This document shows positions 45,289 to 56,780 of a stretch of 64,000 nucleotides of DNA, one piece after another. This DNA is from Platerodrilus igneus (taxonomy: Eukaryota; Arthropoda; Insecta; Coleoptera; Lycidae): assembly GCA_036346225.1 (NCBI GenBank), contig JARFIW010001189.1:1532501-1596500 (forward strand), read 5' to 3'. The position numbers were made by a program, and so were the translations under genes. Under the pieces are notes generated by a model. The model did not search any database. It was not told the DNA's origin and saw only the letters and a program-made list of their open reading frames with translations. Within the stretch, counting starts at the first letter, position 1, and every line of letters begins with the position of its first letter.

Positions 45289-46762
45289 TACTAGGTTATC
45301 ATAAAATAAGGGATATATTTTAAATCATTACAACTTTTTAATAAATTAATTTAGTAACATAAAATAAACGAAATCTAGTTGCTTAATGAATGGGATTTTA
45401 CCGTATCTATGAGAAACAAAAGCGTTGTCATAACAATTGTTGACACTAGTGTCAAAACGAAATTATTCAATTTGAAGTTTTATTTTGAAATTAAAACTCA
45501 AGTAAACGTTGAGTTCAAACGACTCAACTGTAATAACATGGATTTACAAACAAGAATTGGTTTAGTTCAGTGCTATTATGAATCCGGCAGAAAATACAGC
45601 GCTGGATTACGAAGATTTCGCACGAGAATGGGTTTGAGAGCGGGACCCTATCAAATGAAAGCGTACCGCAATTTGATACAAAAATTTGAAAGAACAGGAT
45701 CTGTAACTGACTTACCAAGATCAGGAAGACCAATAATTAGTGATGTCCAAGTTGCAGAGGTTCTTCATGAAAATCAAGACATAGCCAGAAGCAATTCACT
45801 CGCAATCAGCAGTGCAAATGCGATATCCAAGCGATTGCAAATGCCGTATACCACGGTTTGGAAAATTTTACGCAAAATTCTAAACATGTATCCATATAAA
45901 CTGAAAATGCTGTTTGAATTAAAGGACGCAGATTTGGCTACTAGGTACGATTTTTCTTTGCGAGTAATGGCTCAGATGGAAATTGAACCCGAATGGTTAT
46001 CCCGTATTTTATGGACAGATGAGGCACATTTTACTCTGAATGGTGGAGTCAATACTCAAAACTGTAGAATCTGGTCTGCAGAAAATCCGCAACAAATCGT
46101 TCAAAAAGGTCTTCCTGACAAGAAAGTCACCATTTGGTGCGGTTTTACAGCTGATTTTATTATTGGTCCGTATTTCTACGAGGAAATGCAGAATGGACAA
46201 GCCGTATCTGTAACTGTAAATGGTGAACGATACTTGCAAATGTTACAAAATTATGTTATTCCACAGCTGCAAAACGAGCACTACGGAATTGAAAACATCA
46301 TTTTTATGCAGGATGGAGCACCCCCGCACATTTTTCGACCAGACAAAGAATTGTTAACCAACGTTTTTCAAGATCGCGTGTTAAGCAGACATTTCGTAAA
46401 TTCATGGCCACCAAGATCACCTGATCTAAGCCCAGCGGATTACTGGCTGTGGGGTTATTTAAAAAGTTTAGTGTTTAGAAGACGACCAACTACGCTACAA
46501 GAATTAAAAGACAGTATTACGGAGCAAATTGGTACAATTCAACCAGAAATGTTACGAAATGCTGTGTACAATTTGGAGGTAAGGATGGTGATCTTACAAC
46601 AACAAAATGGAGGTCATATTGAGCAATTGCCGTAACCTGTTTTGGGCATACTAAATCCCATTTCATAAGCAATTAGATTTCATTTATTTCTTGTTATTAA
46701 CTTAATTTGTTAAAAAGTTATCATAATTTAAAATATATCCCTTACTTTATGATAACCTGATA
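45289..46762 (+). mobile_element. DD41D Tc1/mariner-superfamily transposon, copy 1
   Basis: The element is 45291-46760 (1470 bp) between TA dinucleotides. Terminal inverted repeats are about 105 bp long, starting CTAGGTTATCATAAA on the left and TCAGGTTATCATAAA (reverse complement) on the right, with a shared TAAGGGATATATTTTAAAT segment. A single transposase frame fills the interior. A copy in the opposite orientation is at 56783-58245. Confidence 0.93.
45409..46635 (+). CDS. Transposase, DUF4817-type HTH plus DDE_3-like domain
   Basis: 408 codons from ATG 45409; an internal ATG at 45538 begins MDLQTRIGLVQCYYESG, the usual start of this family's HTH domain, and may be the real start. Two helix-turn-helix segments follow, with a GRP(I)I linker (DLPRSGRPIISD). 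The catalytic Asp residues are at about 204 (WTDEAHF), 302 (MQDGAPPH) and 344 (SPADYW). The second and third are 41 residues apart, so this is D,D41D rather than mariner D34D or Tc1 D34E. SWPPRSPDLSP precedes the last Asp. It cuts and pastes the element at TA sites. Uninterrupted, so possibly active. Confidence 0.92.
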   Translation: MRNKSVVITIVDTSVKTKLFNLKFYFEIKTQVNVEFKRLNCNNMDLQTRIGLVQCYYESGRKYSAGLRRFRTRMGLRAGPYQMKAYRNLIQKFERTGSVTDLPRSGRPIISDVQVAEVLHENQDIARSNSLAISSANAISKRLQMPYTTVWKILRKILNMYPYKLKMLFELKDADLATRYDFSLRVMAQMEIEPEWLSRILWTDEAHFTLNGGVNTQNCRIWSAENPQQIVQKGLPDKKVTIWCGFTADFIIGPYFYEEMQNGQAVSVTVNGERYLQMLQNYVIPQLQNEHYGIENIIFMQDGAPPHIFRPDKELLTNVFQDRVLSRHFVNSWPPRSPDLSPADYWLWGYLKSLVFRRRPTTLQELKDSITEQIGTIQPEMLRNAVYNLEVRMVILQQQNGGHIEQLP

Positions 46763-46775
46763 TATAGTATCATAT

Positions 46776-47306
46776 TGTAGCAGACTACCACTAACGCGTT
46801 TTACCAATTTAAAACAAGTAATAACAAGTCTTTATTACTCACTATTCACAAGTCTAATTAACAGTATGTGCCTTATTTATAAATGTTGTCATTCCAATTA
46901 ACAATGAAACACTATCACGCTTATGCTATTTACAAGCACTAATATCTTCTTAAACTAAATTCTTAACCATAGGTCTATTAACAACACTAAACACTACTAT
47001 AATTTATTTATTACACTTTTGCTATTTATGTACAAGCTGGCGGTACACTATATACGTTCACATACCACAAATATATATTTACTGTTGGACTTCCAAAAGC
47101 GTAACTAATTAACTTTACACGATATAATTTATATTCGACATTTAAATATAGGCTAACTCCTATATTCATCACCGATCTTATATATACCCTATAATTGAAT
47201 AGACGACTAATATTTTACTGCTTGCTAGAACGATCGAGACTTTTGTAGAAAAAACCTTTGGGTATGCAGCTTGCCTGCTTGACGGGTTGCCTAATAGTTC
47301 GTAACA
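46776..47306 (-). mobile_element. 3' LTR of gypsy copy C
   Basis: 531 bp, with TATATA and AATAAA-type signals on the minus strand. Noticeably diverged from its partner at 52909-53443, in line with an old insertion. Confidence 0.9.
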
Positions 47307-47580
47307 CTGCCCCCTCTTTAAATCCGTTACGTCCCGTAAGTGCAAAAACACCTTGACTCCAATTGGATGACTGATGATGATATCGGCAGCTATCTCCTCT
47401 TGTGCATCCACCACGTCGTTGGAAATAACAGTCAACACTCTTTGTTTGGTCTTGATAGACAACCGGTTGATAACAACAAACAATAACCTGGATGTTGGTT
47501 CCCTGGAAAATAACTTCTAGCATATTTCGAACTATTCTCCAATCTAAGCGATCCAGTCCACAGCCTAGCTTAGGCATCAC
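47215..47580 (-). pseudogene. Copy C macrodomain C-terminal half and CCCH finger
   Basis: Minus-strand frame of 121 codons with PKLGCGLDRLDWRIVRN, the CCCH finger CYFQRRGGCTRGDSCRYHH and a tail that reads through the purine tract about 35-40 codons into the LTR, ending at 47215. The upstream part with VTKNSSWQRPSYG is in another frame (about 47590-47720). Confidence 0.88.
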
Positions 47581-47730
47581 TAGTCTCGGTTACTCCATTT
47601 TCCATCATCTGAGCCTTAAGGTCCAGCAAAGTTTCCCATAGTTGTCCATAACTGGGTCTCTGCCATGAAGAATTTTTGGTGACCAGGTAGTAAACATACC
47701 GCTTTCCATCCTGAAGAATCAAAGCTTTTG

Positions 47731-48035
47731 CTACATTACATGTGATTTTTTTCCAATGCTCAACCCGAAAGTACTACATTGGCCAGGAAACGAGTGTTTT
47801 TTACCTGAAAATTTTGGAATTTTGTCGAACCCTTGCTGTTCCAAGCAAGGTAGGAATCTTTAACGTGCGTGACAACACTCACACACGGTACCTCCATTTT
47901 ACCTCTCATCCGCACGAGGGTGTATTTTTGTGAAAAATGCTCGCCTAACATTTTTCATGCGGACCGTGTCGGAATTCAAACGCGGGACTTTGGGCGTAGT
48001 AGTCACACACATACCACTGCGCCACGGAGCCGCTT
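47731..48035 (-). mobile_element. tRNA-derived SINE inserted in the copy C macrodomain
   Basis: 305 bp on the minus strand with head CGGCTCCGTGGCGCAGTGGT (A-box-like) and B-box AAGTCCCGCGTTTGAATTCC (47971-47990). Flanked by the 8-bp direct repeat AGCTTTTG (47723-47730 and 48036-48043). The host sequence reads continuously across the insertion when compared with copy B. Confidence 0.9.
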
Positions 48036-51000
48036 AGCTTTTGATACAATTGGCTGCTGTTGTAATAATTTATCCACACATCCAAACTTTTTCTTAAAAA
48101 TAGCAGCTATTCCTCTTGATATTTGCAGATCTTGAGCTACGCAATGTGCAAGGAAATACTCTTCTGGTGCTCTAAACAGATCTTCCTGTTTTTCAACAAC
48201 AACGCTAAATCTCGCCTTAGCGAAACCACCATACGCGGTCATAAAACTCTCAAAATCCACATTTGGCTCACGATTAATAACTCTTCGAACGCCATTTTCA
48301 TAACTCGAGTCTTCCTGGCTGTTGTCAGCATAAGATGTTAAACGGTCAAAGTGTACCACTTTCGGTTTACCACGGAGAGATCTTCTGATCCGGTATACTA
48401 CATCATTAATTCTTTTTAACACTTTGTACGGGCCTTCCCATTGTCTTTGTAATTTTGGCGACAATCCACGCTTTCTTTGTGGATTGTACAGCCACACTAA
48501 ATATCCAGGTGTGTAACCACCTTTATGTGCTCTTATGTTATATTGTGATTTCATTCGATCGCTTGTTGCCTGGATATTCTTTCGGACGTTTTCGTGAATG
48601 CTATTTGATCTATCACGAAGCTTACTAACGTAATCGTCACCTGCGATCTTTTCTTCAGGTTTAAATCCAAACTGAAGATTACATGGTAGCCGCAATTCAC
48701 GTCCTAGCATTACGCAAGCGGGCGAGTATCCTGTGCTGTCGTGTACCGAAGATCGGTACGCCAGTAGGAACAAATGTAAATATTGGTCCCAGTCTCGTTA
48801 GTGTTCAGAGACAACTTTGGCTAGCTACTTTCCCAACGTCCTGTTCATTCTTTCAACCTTTCTATCCGATTGAGGATGAAGTGGCGTGGTTCTAGCCTTC
48901 TTGATTCTAAAATGCTTGCAGGCACTTTGAAACAACGCTGATTCGAAGTTCCGATTTTGATCGGAGTGTAATTCCAACGGAACTTCAATGCGACAAAACA
49001 ACTTCCTCACTAGTACATCTGCAACCGCCTGGGCTTCTTGGTTACATGTAGCATACACCTCTGGCCATTTGGTAAAATAATCCATTGCAACCAAGATGCA
49101 TTTATTTCTTTTCTTTTATTCAGGAAACGGAGAGCTATATCAATGGCCGCCCTCTCAAAAGAATTCCCCACGTTATACTGTATCATTGGAGCTATCCGAT
49201 TTGTAACCGAGCCATTTCCAGAGGCACACAACTCACATTTCCGGCACCATTGCTTCACATCTTCTTTATAGTTCACCCAATTGAATTTTTCTCTCACTCT
49301 TTCACGCCAAAGTTCCCTCCCGAAATACCATCGTGCAAGTGCTGCAGCACTTTCAGCACTATGCTTCTCGGCACTATAACTTGAAGTCGTCTCTCAGTGC
49401 CATCTTCACATTTCAGGTGTTATTTTAAGACTCTATTTTCAATCACCAAGGAGTCCCACTCTGCCCAGTATTCCTTCAGGCTCTTACTTGAAATACTAAT
49501 ATCTTCCCAATCCGGTCGTTGCCCTCTACCTTTCCACTCAATAATACGTCCCAATTCGGCGTCATTCTTCTGATCTTCTTGTATTCTTTCGGGTTGCCAA
49601 GTATCATCGGTTACCGTGATTCTATGGATGACACTTATTTTCTCTTCCATCTTGGTGCAATGATTGCAGTCTACTGGACAAGGTCTCCTTGACAGAGCGT
49701 CTGCATTCCGATGGCTAGTTCCTACACGATGTTTTGTGTCAAAGTCATATTCCTGCAGCCGTTCTATCCATCTTGCAACTTGCCCTTTAGGATTTCGAAA
49801 CTGCAGTAACCATTTTAGTGCAGCATGGTCTGTTCTTAACAGGAATTTACGGCCGTATAAGTACTTATGAAAGTGCTATACGGATTTGACGATGGTAAAC
49901 AGCTCTCTTCTTGTCACACAATAGTTCCTTTCAGATCACGACAAGACCTTGCTGAAATACCCAATAACTTTTTCTTGTCCGTCCTGCACTTGAGAAAGAA
50001 CGCTTCCTACAGCTATGTTACTGGCATCGGTATCCAACACAAAATTCCCTTCCATCGATAATTCAGAATTGGTGCTGTAACTAGTAGCCATTTCAGTTGT
50101 TTAAATGCGCTGTAGCAGTTGTCATTGCAATTATATTTTTGTCCATCTTCGGTTAATTTCGTCAACGGTTTGGCAATGTTCGCAAACCCAAGTATAAAAC
50201 GTCGATAATATGTGCATAATTCTAGTAAACTGCGTAGTTGGTGTATATCTGCTGGTGTTGGCCATTCTTGTATCGTTTTCATCTTGTCAGGGTCGGCCCT
50301 TAATCCGGTCTCCGAAAGGACATATCCTAGGTATTTCACCACTTTTCCAAATAGATGACATTTCTTAGTGCTCAAGGTAAGGTTTGCCCCGCGTAATTTT
50401 TGGAATATTTCCTCTAGGTTCTTAAGGTTTTCTTCAAAAGACCCGTCTAACACTATCACGTCGTCTAGGTACACCAGACTTGTTTTCCAGGACAGTCCAC
50501 GCAGTACAGACTCCGTCAAACGTTCAAAAGTAGCAAGGGCATTGCATAATCCAAGGGCATGACGTTGAACTGCCATAATCCAGTTCCAATTGTAAACGCG
50601 GTTTTATCTTTATCGTTTGGCTCCAAGTCTACCTGCCAGTATCCGCTTTCCATGTCCAAGGTCGAAAACCATTTATCCATTCATCAATTCTGGGCAAAGG
50701 ATATAGCTGTCTTTCTTTGTCACATTCTTTAGCCGTCGGTAGTCTACACAAAACCTTGTCAACCCATCCTTTTTCTTGACAAGCACTACGGGGATGCCCA
50801 TGGACTATTCGAGGGTTCTATCACTCTCTGTTCTTACATGTCGGTGATAATCTGCTCGGCTTCCTTACGTTTTGTCTAAGAAAGCCGCCTGGGATGCTGT
50901 CTTATCGGTTGCGCATCTCCAGTATTGCTCTTGTGTTGCACAACATTCGTCCTTCCTTTCTCACTATCATCCAGCGCAAACACATCTCGATATCGTCCGA

Positions 51001-51550
51001 CCAGAGTTCTTTTACCTTGTCCAGTTGTTCGCCGTTTAATCCTTGACTTACTGAAATGCAACTTCCCATAATCATGTCTTTCTTCAAGGTTACCGTATGC
51101 GGATTAATGTTTAGCACCCCTACTGGTATTATATTTCGAAGCTTTACCAGTGTTCTTCCAATCAGTAATTCCTCCTGACCCATCCCCGATTCAATTGCTT
51201 CCATCATGCATACTTGTCCTTCCCGGAGCGTACCATCCGGGCATGCCATCACGATAATTTCCGCTTTCTCGGGTATTTTCATATCACAAATTATTCGAAC
51301 TTACATGATTAATTAGTTTGTCGCCAATTTCCAACGTTATGGCAGTCTTTCCGTGAGTAAAACTTTTTTCACCACTTGCTGTTCGAAGACATACTGATGC
51401 AGGTAGCACTTTTCCACGACCAACCAAATCCGGTCGCACAATAGTCCTTGTCGCTCCTGTATCCACGAGTAATCGCACAACTCTACCATTAATTCTACCA
51501 TCAATATAAATGCTGTCCAGACTTTCCATCGATGACAATCTCCGGGGCAC
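48003..51550 (-). pseudogene. Copy C pol: protease, RT, RNase H, integrase, macrodomain start
   Basis: In minus-strand order: protease LLVDTGATRT (about 51460), RT with VYLDDVIVL (about 50465), RNase H remnants (49660-50050), integrase zinc and DDE parts (49300-48830), GPY region (48420) and macrodomain start (LFRAPEEYFLAHC, the SRGIAA loop, IFKKKFG near 48080). Many frameshifts and stops. About 85-90% similar to copy B by eye. Confidence 0.88.
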
Positions 51551-52782
51551 TACGATGTGCTGTCGAAGTTCGCCCCCTTACGTCGACTTGCTCTAGTTTT
51601 CCTGCTGCTCAAACGGTTAGTTTTTTGGTTGAGTACAGCGTCTCTGTATATGATCAATTTCACCGCAGCTCCAGCATCGCAGACCCCTTCTCCGCTGTCG
51701 TTGTCTTTCAAGCCTTTCCGCCTTTTGCTTTTCAAACACACGGTTGATTATTTCTTCTATGCTGTTCTGCTATTGACCAGGTTTTTCTAACGCAGACCAA
51801 ACTTTGTGACTCACCCTGTGTGATGTTTGCTTAGCTGCTTCAAATTTGAGTGCATGAAGTCAAAGCTTCATCTAACATTTTTGGTCGTGCTAATCTTAGC
51901 ACTTGCTGTATTTCGCCATCTTTAACGCCATCCACAAATGTTTGAACAGCCAATTGTTCGAGGAAGTTTTCTGGTGCCGTTGGGTATGCCAATCTAACTA
52001 ATCTGGCAATATCAGCTTCGAATTCTTGCAGGCTTTCATTTTGCGAGCGGTTCTTAACTTGTGCATAATAAACCTGTTGAAGGTGAGCGTCTCCATATCT
52101 CATCTCAAGCTTTGATGTTAAGCGGCCGTAATCATTTTGCTGGTGATCGGGAATCGTTTGCAAGCTTTCGTTTAGAGCTTCCCCCGTAGGGCCACTATTA
52201 AGGAAATTGCTTTCTCTTTGTTACACCAACCGTTGACTATTGCAGTGGCTTCAAATTGTTTCAAATATGTGGACCAAGGTGCTTTACCATCGAATGTGGG
52301 TAGTTTCACTCTAAATTTTGACGGTATTGACTCGCTTTCTTCTATGCTTCTTATTTCTGGGATGTTCTGATTTACAACTTGGTTTACTAATGCAAGTAGC
52401 CGCGTTGTTAGTGAAATCACTTGTTCTTGCAGCCTCATCACATCTTCTTCCATTTTTACCAATTTACTGTCCAACTTTTTCTCTCGTGTTTTTACCTGTT
52501 CAGTGAAATTTTTTTTCGATGCAATGTTTGTTCTAACGTGGCTGTACTTTCATTCTACTTTTCTTCCATTTTTGCAGCATTTTCACTTAACCTTTCTATT
52601 TTCTCAGCATTTTCACTAAACTTTTCTTCCACTTTCGCAGCATTTTTACTTAATTTTTCTTCCATTTTCTCAGCATTTTGACTTAACTTTTCTTCCATTA
52701 TCCTAGCATTTTCACTAAATGTCAGTTCTAGTGTAGCCAATCTCTCTTCCATACCGGATTTAGAATCCTTTAGGAAATTCAT
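51550..52782 (-). pseudogene. Copy C gag
   Basis: Starts near 52782 (MNFLKDSKSGMEERL). It has a longer coiled coil than copy B: about six LSENAEKMEEK-like 11-residue units. The capsid-like segment (LPTFDGKAPWSTYLKQFE, about 52280) and basic C-terminus follow. The zinc knuckle region is damaged. Several stops and shifts. Confidence 0.85.
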
Positions 52783-52908
52783 TCAAGTTTCTTCGTCCAT
52801 TTTACTTTGGCTTTTTTTAACAGGTATATACAAACTACTCAAATGTCTTTAGCCTTATGTGTTTTCTTTTAAATTAATCACTATACACCCCACACAGCCT
52901 GACACCAA

Positions 52909-53443
52909 TGTAGCGGACTACTATAACGCGTTTCACTAATTTAAAATAAGTAGTAGCAAAAGTCTTTATTATACACTATTCACAAGTCTAATTAACAGTA
53001 TATGCCTTATTTATAAATGTTTTCAGTCCAATTAACAATGAAGCACTATCACACTAATGCGATTTACAAGCACTAATATCTTCTTAAACTAAATTCTTAA
53101 CCATAGGTCTATTAACAACAATAACACTACTATAATTTATTTATTACATTTTTGTCTATTTATGTACAAGCTAGCGATACAATATACACGTTCACATAAC
53201 ACAAATTTATATTTACTATAGAACTTTCAAAACCTAATGGCCAAGTAACTATACACGAGATGATTTATATAAGATATTTGAATATAAACTAATTCTGTAC
53301 TTCATCAGCGGTCTTATTTATGCCCTGAATTAAATAGATGATTTATACTCTGGTATAAGCTCGAACATTCTCGATTCCTGGAGAATATACTTGGGTTATG
53401 AAGCTTGTGTGTTTGACGGGTTGCCTAATAGTAGTTCGTAACA
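52909..53443 (-). mobile_element. 5' LTR of gypsy copy C
   Basis: 535 bp on the minus strand. Begins TGTTACGAACTACTATTAGG, ends CCGCTACA, one base before the PBS. Confidence 0.9.
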
Positions 53444-54856
53444 ATATGAACATTAAATCCATCTTAGGCATGGTGGCCAGAGATATTCTGGGGTATACAC
53501 AAAAGAAAATAAGAAACCATGGATAACGAAGGGTATCCTGAATCTAATAAAAAAGATACGAAAAAAAAATAGATCAGATGAAATAGGAAAACAGCTATAT
53601 AAAGCCATAAAATCGTAAATTATTCGCAAATACAGAAAATCTAAAGAATAATGGATTAATGAATAGGGTCAAGAGGTACAAACTAAGATGGAAATAGTGA
53701 AAAACAGATGAATCAAATAAACTAATTAGAATGAATTTTAGGGATATAAAACCGTATAGCAAAAATATAAGGAACGCCGAAAGAAACATCATTATAGAAA
53801 ATGTAGAGAAAGTGGTTAGATGGTAAGAATATATAGAGAATTTATATGCAGGAGATGAATTAACAGCACTAGAACAGGAATGAGACATTTAAAATGAGGA
53901 CTTGGGAAATCCTATACTTTGAGATGAGTTTGAATTAGCATTAAAAGGCATAAAAAAATAGTAAGATACCGGGTACAGATAAGGTGCAAGCAGAAACTCT
54001 AAAAGCTGCTGGACAAGCAGTAACAGAACGTTTCTTATAACTTGCAAGCTATATGTATGAGACAAACAAAATACTCAAAGATTTCAAACGTAACATCATA
54101 GTCACTATACCAAAAAGAAGAAGCGCAGATAGATGTGAAATTTTTCGAGCAATATTTTAAACACCACACGTATGAAAAATATTAACTAGAATTGTACAAA
54201 GACAGATGAGACGTGCTGAAGAAATACTTCGAGAACATCAATTTGGGTTTAGGCGAAACAGGGGAACAAGGAACGCGGGAGGTCATTTTAGCTGTGAGGA
54301 TGATAATGGACAATATTGAGTATTACTTTAAAATTCGTTTTATAAATGTAATTAGGTAGTTGTACATTATGTTTTATTTTGTGAATCAAATATTCTGTTA
54401 TCTGAATGTATTAGTTTTTGGTAATGCTGTTCTGTTGATAACAAGATGATGATTAGTAATGTACAAAAAAATGGCGTATTTTGTATTTTTGCTTATAAAA
54501 TAAAGTTTCATTGCATGTAGAAATATTTTATTTAAAGCATATAAGAGTGGATTGATGCAACAGAAGGAATTATATGTATTGCTTAGCCACCTAACCTCAA
54601 CGGAGAAAACAATAGAAAAAAGGAAAAGCGTGAATATAGGGTTTGTAGATCTGGAAAAAATATTCTACAATATAAAACGGAAAAAGAATGTTCAAAATAC
54701 TCAAACAGATTGAAATGAGTTTTAGGGAGAGACGGATAAGTACATCGCTTATACAAAGAGCAAACAGCGGTAATAGAATTAGAACATGAACGTAGAGAAG
54801 TAGATATTAGGGAGGGAGTAAAAGAGGGATGTGCCCTATCCCCGTTCATTTTTAAC

Positions 54857-55261
54857 TTGTACATCGAAGGCAATGAATTCTGTCAAATGCAGGAAAACAT
54901 TTGGAATTATTATACAGAAATTACTGTGTTCAAAGACAACAAACATAGAAACAAGAGAAAGATTGCTGAAAATATATGTGTGGGTACATCACTGTACGAC
55001 TGTGAAACTTGGACAGTAGGAGAAGCGGACAGGAAAAAGATAGAAGCCTTTGAAGTGTGGTGCTACAAACGTTTGATGAAGATATCATGGACAGACAAAG
55101 TAGGTTCTAGAAATTGTAGGAATAGAAAGAAATATGTTGAAAACAGTAAAAAAAATATGGAAGATCGAATGATAAATCACATACTGAAGCATGAGGGAAT
55201 GGTGCGCAATATATTAGAAGAAGAGATAGGTAAGAAGAGAGGTAGAAGTAGACTTGATTAG
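54857..55261 (+). pseudogene. RTE LINE ORF C-terminal fragment
   Basis: 134 open codons covering the RTE C-terminal signature: CETWTVGEADRKK, FEVWCYKRLMKISWTDKVG and EEIGKKRGRSRLD. Part of the remnant at 53448-55955. Confidence 0.75.
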
Positions 55262-55379
55262 ACTATTGTACACAAATAGTCAAAGATGTAGGCTGTAGAA
55301 ATATCAGGAAAATGTGTAGGCTAGCTCAGAACGGAAATCAATGGAGGTACGCGTCCAACCACTTCCAAGACGGAAACCT

Positions 55380-55905
55380 TATGACGAAAAAATAATAATT
55401 GTACTTACACATAATGATTATTATAGGCAACTACAGATGTTGGTTTTGCAATATTCTCAACTAATGTTAATTGTGTGAAAGAATTTACTGGATAACTATT
55501 AATTCGGTAAATATGTTAGGGGATCTTGGTAGCCGCATTCTTCTTAATCCCCTTCACATACCACTGAACATCGGTAAGATAGAATATACATTTAGACAGC
55601 AATAGAAGGGAAATCGAGCTGTATCTGGGCTATAGGAATGTCACAGAACTGCGTCCCAACTAGTTCCATGGCGAAAAACCTAATGAAAAAATAGTTGCAC
55701 TTAAATCTGATGAGTACTAGAAACAAAGACAAGTGTTGGTTTTGCAATGTTTTCAACTAATGTAGATTGTGCGAAAGAATTTATTTGAAAACTATTAATC
55801 CTTCAAATGTTCAAGTGTTAAGGATTTTGGTAGCCGTTGGCGGCTTAACTTCCTTCATATACCTATGAATATCGGTGAAATAGGGTATATATGTACAAAA
55901 TAGTA
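55380..55905 (+). repeat. Tandem RTE tail units
   Basis: Two units of about 300 bp share TGTTGGTTTTGCAAT, TTTTCAACTAATGT, GAAAACTATTAAT and GATCTTGGTAGCCG. The same units, inverted, occur at 4310-4840, 11645-12150, 26640-27009 and 27313-27490. Confidence 0.7.
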
Positions 55906-55955
55906 GAAGGAAAACTAGACTGTATCTAACAAGAAAGAGCAACGACTATGTTCGA

Positions 55956-56324
55956 ACACAATGTACGCCGTTTGGGACCCCCGCTCCCTCCTCTGCTACG
56001 ACGTTTGACTTTAGCGCTCAATCAGTCAGTCCCGAGTAAACGAGAACTCCGAACGGACCGCAGCATAATCACGCTCTCGTCTGCTACAGTTACTCACACA
56101 GCTCAAGTTCCATTTCCTTCAATCTATATCCCCCTACTCTAGTCCTAGATAGCAGTCAGTAAGTGAGTGTTGTGTTACCAGAAGTCAAATTTGAGGTAAG
56201 CAATATTTAAATCATTTCTCTCTGTGCCGTCCGTACATGTGACAAACCTCTATAACCCCTATTTTACAGTCTGTTACAACCCCTCTCAGTTGCCCTCATA
56301 AATTCCGCTGGTGGCAACACACAA
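55956..56324. mobile_element. Probable solo LTR of another retrotransposon
   Basis: A GC-richer 357-bp block (55962-56318) starting TGTACGCCG and ending GGTGGCAAC interrupts RTE coding sequence exactly between repeats of ACACAA (55956-55961 and 56319-56324). The RTE reading resumes after it. It contains a CAGTCAGT initiator-like site and no coding sequence. Direct repeat plus TG start suggest a solo LTR; a non-LTR insertion is possible. Orientation was not determined. Confidence 0.5.
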
Positions 56325-56780
56325 CAAACATAGAAACAAGAACAAAAGTGTTGGAAACATATGTATGTAGCACAGCACTGTACACCTATGAAATAAGGAC
56401 ACTAGAAAAAGCAGACAGGAAAAGGAGAAGCCTTTTGGAATGTTATGCTTCAAATTTATGATGATGATAGCGTGGACATATAAAGTTAATAACAAAGAGG
56501 TTAGGAGAGTAAAGCTATCTGTGGTAAAAAAACAAATAGGAGTAATAGAACAGCTGGACACGTTCTAAGGCAGTTTTGGGAAATAGTGCTAGCTATAATA
56601 CAAGCAGAGATAGGAAAAAAGAGTGAGGTGTAGACCTTAATCAGACTATTGCACGCAGATCGTGAAATATGTAGACTGTGGGAGTTTCAGATTAGCTCAG
56701 AATAGGAAACAATAGAGATACGTGTCTAACCAGTTCCATGACTGAAGACTTAATGATGCTGATGAACATTGTTGCGAATT
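56325..56780 (+). mobile_element. RTE LINE C-terminal and 3' end
   Basis: Continues the RTE interrupted by the block at 55962. Decayed C-terminal coding sequence is followed by GTCTAACCAGTTCCATGACT and the simple tail TTAATGATGCTGATGA. Confidence 0.7.

Larger units (their letters stand above)
46772..53447 (-). mobile_element. Full-length old gypsy retrotransposon, copy C
   Basis: The element is 46776-53443 on the minus strand, flanked by ATAT at 46772-46775 and 53444-53447. 5' LTR 52909-53443, PBS just below 52909 (TGGTGTCAGGCTG), 3' LTR 46776-47306, purine tract 47307-47322. The LTRs begin TGTTACGAAC and end GCTACA, so this is a different subfamily from B. Gag and pol are riddled with frameshifts, and a SINE sits in the macrodomain. 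Its 3' LTR starts only 10 bp after the transposon at 45291-46760. Confidence 0.93.
53448..55955 (+). mobile_element. RTE-type LINE remnant, plus strand
   Basis: Recognisable in order: pre-RT linker (KPWITKGILNLIKKIR, about 53510), RT start (IPGTDKVQAETLKAAGQAV, about 53970), HQFGFRRNRGTRNA (about 54240), an unrelated 290-bp interruption at about 54310-54600, SVNIGFVDLEKIF (54630), LSPFIFNLYIEG (54840), the C-terminal region with YDCETWTVGEADRKKIEAFE (54995) and HILKHEGMVRNILEEEIG (55178). Then come two tail units (about 55380-55900). Multiple stops and shifts. Confidence 0.8.
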
